From: Sphingomonas phyllosphaerae
GTDB taxonomy: Bacteria > Pseudomonadota > Alphaproteobacteria > Sphingomonadales > Sphingomonadaceae
Direction: 5' to 3'
Assembly (NCBI RefSeq): GCF_029623345.1
Contig: NZ_JAPYKH010000015.1
Location: 1-64,000 of the forward strand
Length of the DNA: 64,000 nt
In this document: one piece after another, positions 63,243 through 64,000 of the stretch
Layout: the number at the start of each line of letters is the position of its first letter
Numbering within the stretch: position 1 is the first letter of the stretch
Translations under genes and position numbers: made by a program
The notes under the pieces: model-generated
The model's input: the letters and a program-made list of their open reading frames with translations, nothing else
What the model was told of the DNA's origin: nothing
Database searches by the model: none

Positions 63243-63818
63243 TCAGTGGAAGCGTTCACCTCGACTGAGCTGCTCGAGTATCTGCTCCATTCTGCGCGCG
63301 CGTGTCTCCGGCCGTTTGGCCGTCTGCAGGCGGTAGTAGATCGGGTACAGGTTCTTGCGGTCAAGCGTCCGGAAAAACGCTTCGGCCTCGGGCAAGGACG
63401 CTAACGCGTCCAGAAAGTCCTGTGGAATGACCATCTCGGCCGAGCCGTCATAGGCGGCATCCCAACGTCCATCGGCGCGCGCGGCCTCGACATGGGCGAG
63501 CCCGGCGGGGGTGATGCGCCCTTCAGCGATCAGCCGATCAGCGTGTTCACGATTTTTTGTTGACCAGCTCGATCCCGCCCGACGCGGCGTCAGACGCTGG
63601 AGGTAGGAGCGCTCGTCGCCGGACCGCTTTAAGCCGTCGATCCAGCCGAAGCGGATCGCCTCTACGACGCAATCGGCCCACGTGACCGAGCGCTGGCCCG
63701 ATCCCGCCTTGTAGATGCGGACCCAGAGCTCCGCACTGTCCGCGTGGTGCTCAGCGAGCCAGCACGCCAGATCCTTAGGGCTCTCGAACGCGAGAGCATC
63801 GGCTTGAGGATTGGTCAT
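63243..63818 (-). CDS. YdeI/OmpD-associated family protein
   Basis: 191 residues from ATG 63818: AFESPKDLACWLAEHHADSA ELWVRIYKAGSGQRSVTWAD CVVEAIRFGWIDGLKRSGDE and LQRLTPRRAGSSWSTKNREH, all hallmarks of the YdeI family (bacteriocin-protection/OmpD-associated). C-terminus has FRTLDRKNLYPIYYRLQTAK RPETR. Role unclear; stands alone after the IS element. Confidence 0.85.
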   Translation of the reverse strand: MTNPQADALAFESPKDLACWLAEHHADSAELWVRIYKAGSGQRSVTWADCVVEAIRFGWIDGLKRSGDERSYLQRLTPRRAGSSWSTKNREHADRLIAEGRITPAGLAHVEAARADGRWDAAYDGSAEMVIPQDFLDALASLPEAEAFFRTLDRKNLYPIYYRLQTAKRPETRARRMEQILEQLSRGERFH

Positions 63819-63910
63819 CACCAGAAGCTAACGTAAGCGTATGTCGCTGAGAAGCGGCATGGCACCTTCCCAGATGTCGCCGTCAAATGGTTAACGGAGG
63901 CGAACGTCGT

Positions 63911-64000
63911 ATGAACAAACGGCGGCTCTGGGGAGGCGTGCAGCTGGCGCTAAATGGCCGGTCTTGGGTCTGTCGGCTATCGGCAGACGATATCAAAGAA
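63911..64000 (+). CDS. Start of an unidentified reading frame (3' partial)
   Basis: ATG 63911 preceded by GGAGG at an 11-12 bp spacing; the frame is open to the window end (MNKRRLWGGVQLALNGRSWV CRLSADDIKE). Too short to identify. Confidence 0.3.
   Translation, partial: MNKRRLWGGVQLALNGRSWVCRLSADDIKE

Noticed and set aside
1..64000. CRISPR arrays.
   Set aside because: No series of regularly spaced repeats; the only exact tandem repeat is two 26-bp units at 44,651.

Overview
The window is high-GC DNA with the gene content and codon use of a sphingomonad (Sphingomonas-like alphaproteobacterium). Support comes from the hrcA-grpE pair, a DUF1134/EipA envelope protein, bS21 with a C-terminal basic tail, a FecI/FecR/STN-type TonB receptor cluster and two IS110-family elements. 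No taxonomic marker gene is present, so this is inference.

Layout. (1) 1-6,970 is ordinary chromosome: 3' part of hrcA, grpE, a threonine synthase-like enzyme, ygfZ, a class I dihydroorotase, a frameshifted methyltransferase, the EipA-like gene and a tRNA-Ser(GCU). (2) From the tRNA to about 52.9 kb is a large accessory region rich in defence genes and wreckage. It holds a pore-like membrane protein coupled to a PD-(D/E)XK-type DUF6602 protein (7.6-10.0 kb). Next comes a 17-kb, nine-gene, tightly overlapping leftward operon (27.4 to 10.6 kb) that I read as a DNA phosphorothioation system: sspA-sspB-sspC-sspD (single-strand sulfur modification), then sspF-sspG-sspH (restriction arm), then a two-gene split version of the phosphorothioation-associated methyltransferase family. 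Next is a second leftward operon of UvrD-like helicase, PLD-family nuclease and an unknown protein (31.8-27.7 kb). It is followed by SRAP, a degenerate GGDEF protein, an AbiTii-domain protein, a nitrilase-like/DUF3768 pair, a tyrosine integrase and an IS110 element. A 39.9-46.4 kb zone of small hypothetical genes and repeats includes a BLUF protein lacking its photochemical residues. A Crp-type regulator, fragments of EAL, SDR and F420-reductase genes, rpsU, a nonsense-riddled AlbA_2 gene, and the divergent three-Cys-motif (DUF5131)/TcmP pair complete the region. (3) 52.9-61.7 kb is a carbohydrate-uptake locus: GMC oxidoreductase, TIM-barrel isomerase/epimerase and STN-type TonB receptor on the minus strand, facing FecI sigma factor, FecR anti-sigma and a GH130-like enzyme on the plus strand. 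(4) 61.9-64.0 kb has a second IS110-family transposase, a YdeI-family protein and the start of an unidentified reading frame.

How the parts fit. The ssp operon should install phosphorothioates on self DNA (SspA-D), while SspFGH attacks unmodified DNA. The extra methyltransferase-family pair is the unusual part. Several neighbouring modules (helicase-PLD, pore-nuclease, AbiTii, TcmP) look like further anti-phage systems, which makes this a candidate defence island beginning near a tRNA-Ser gene. Many accessory genes, and one gene in the core-like left part, carry single-base homopolymer indels or in-frame stops; whether these are real decay or assembly error affects the interpretation of several modules. 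All functional statements rest on reading the sequence and recalling families; no search was run.
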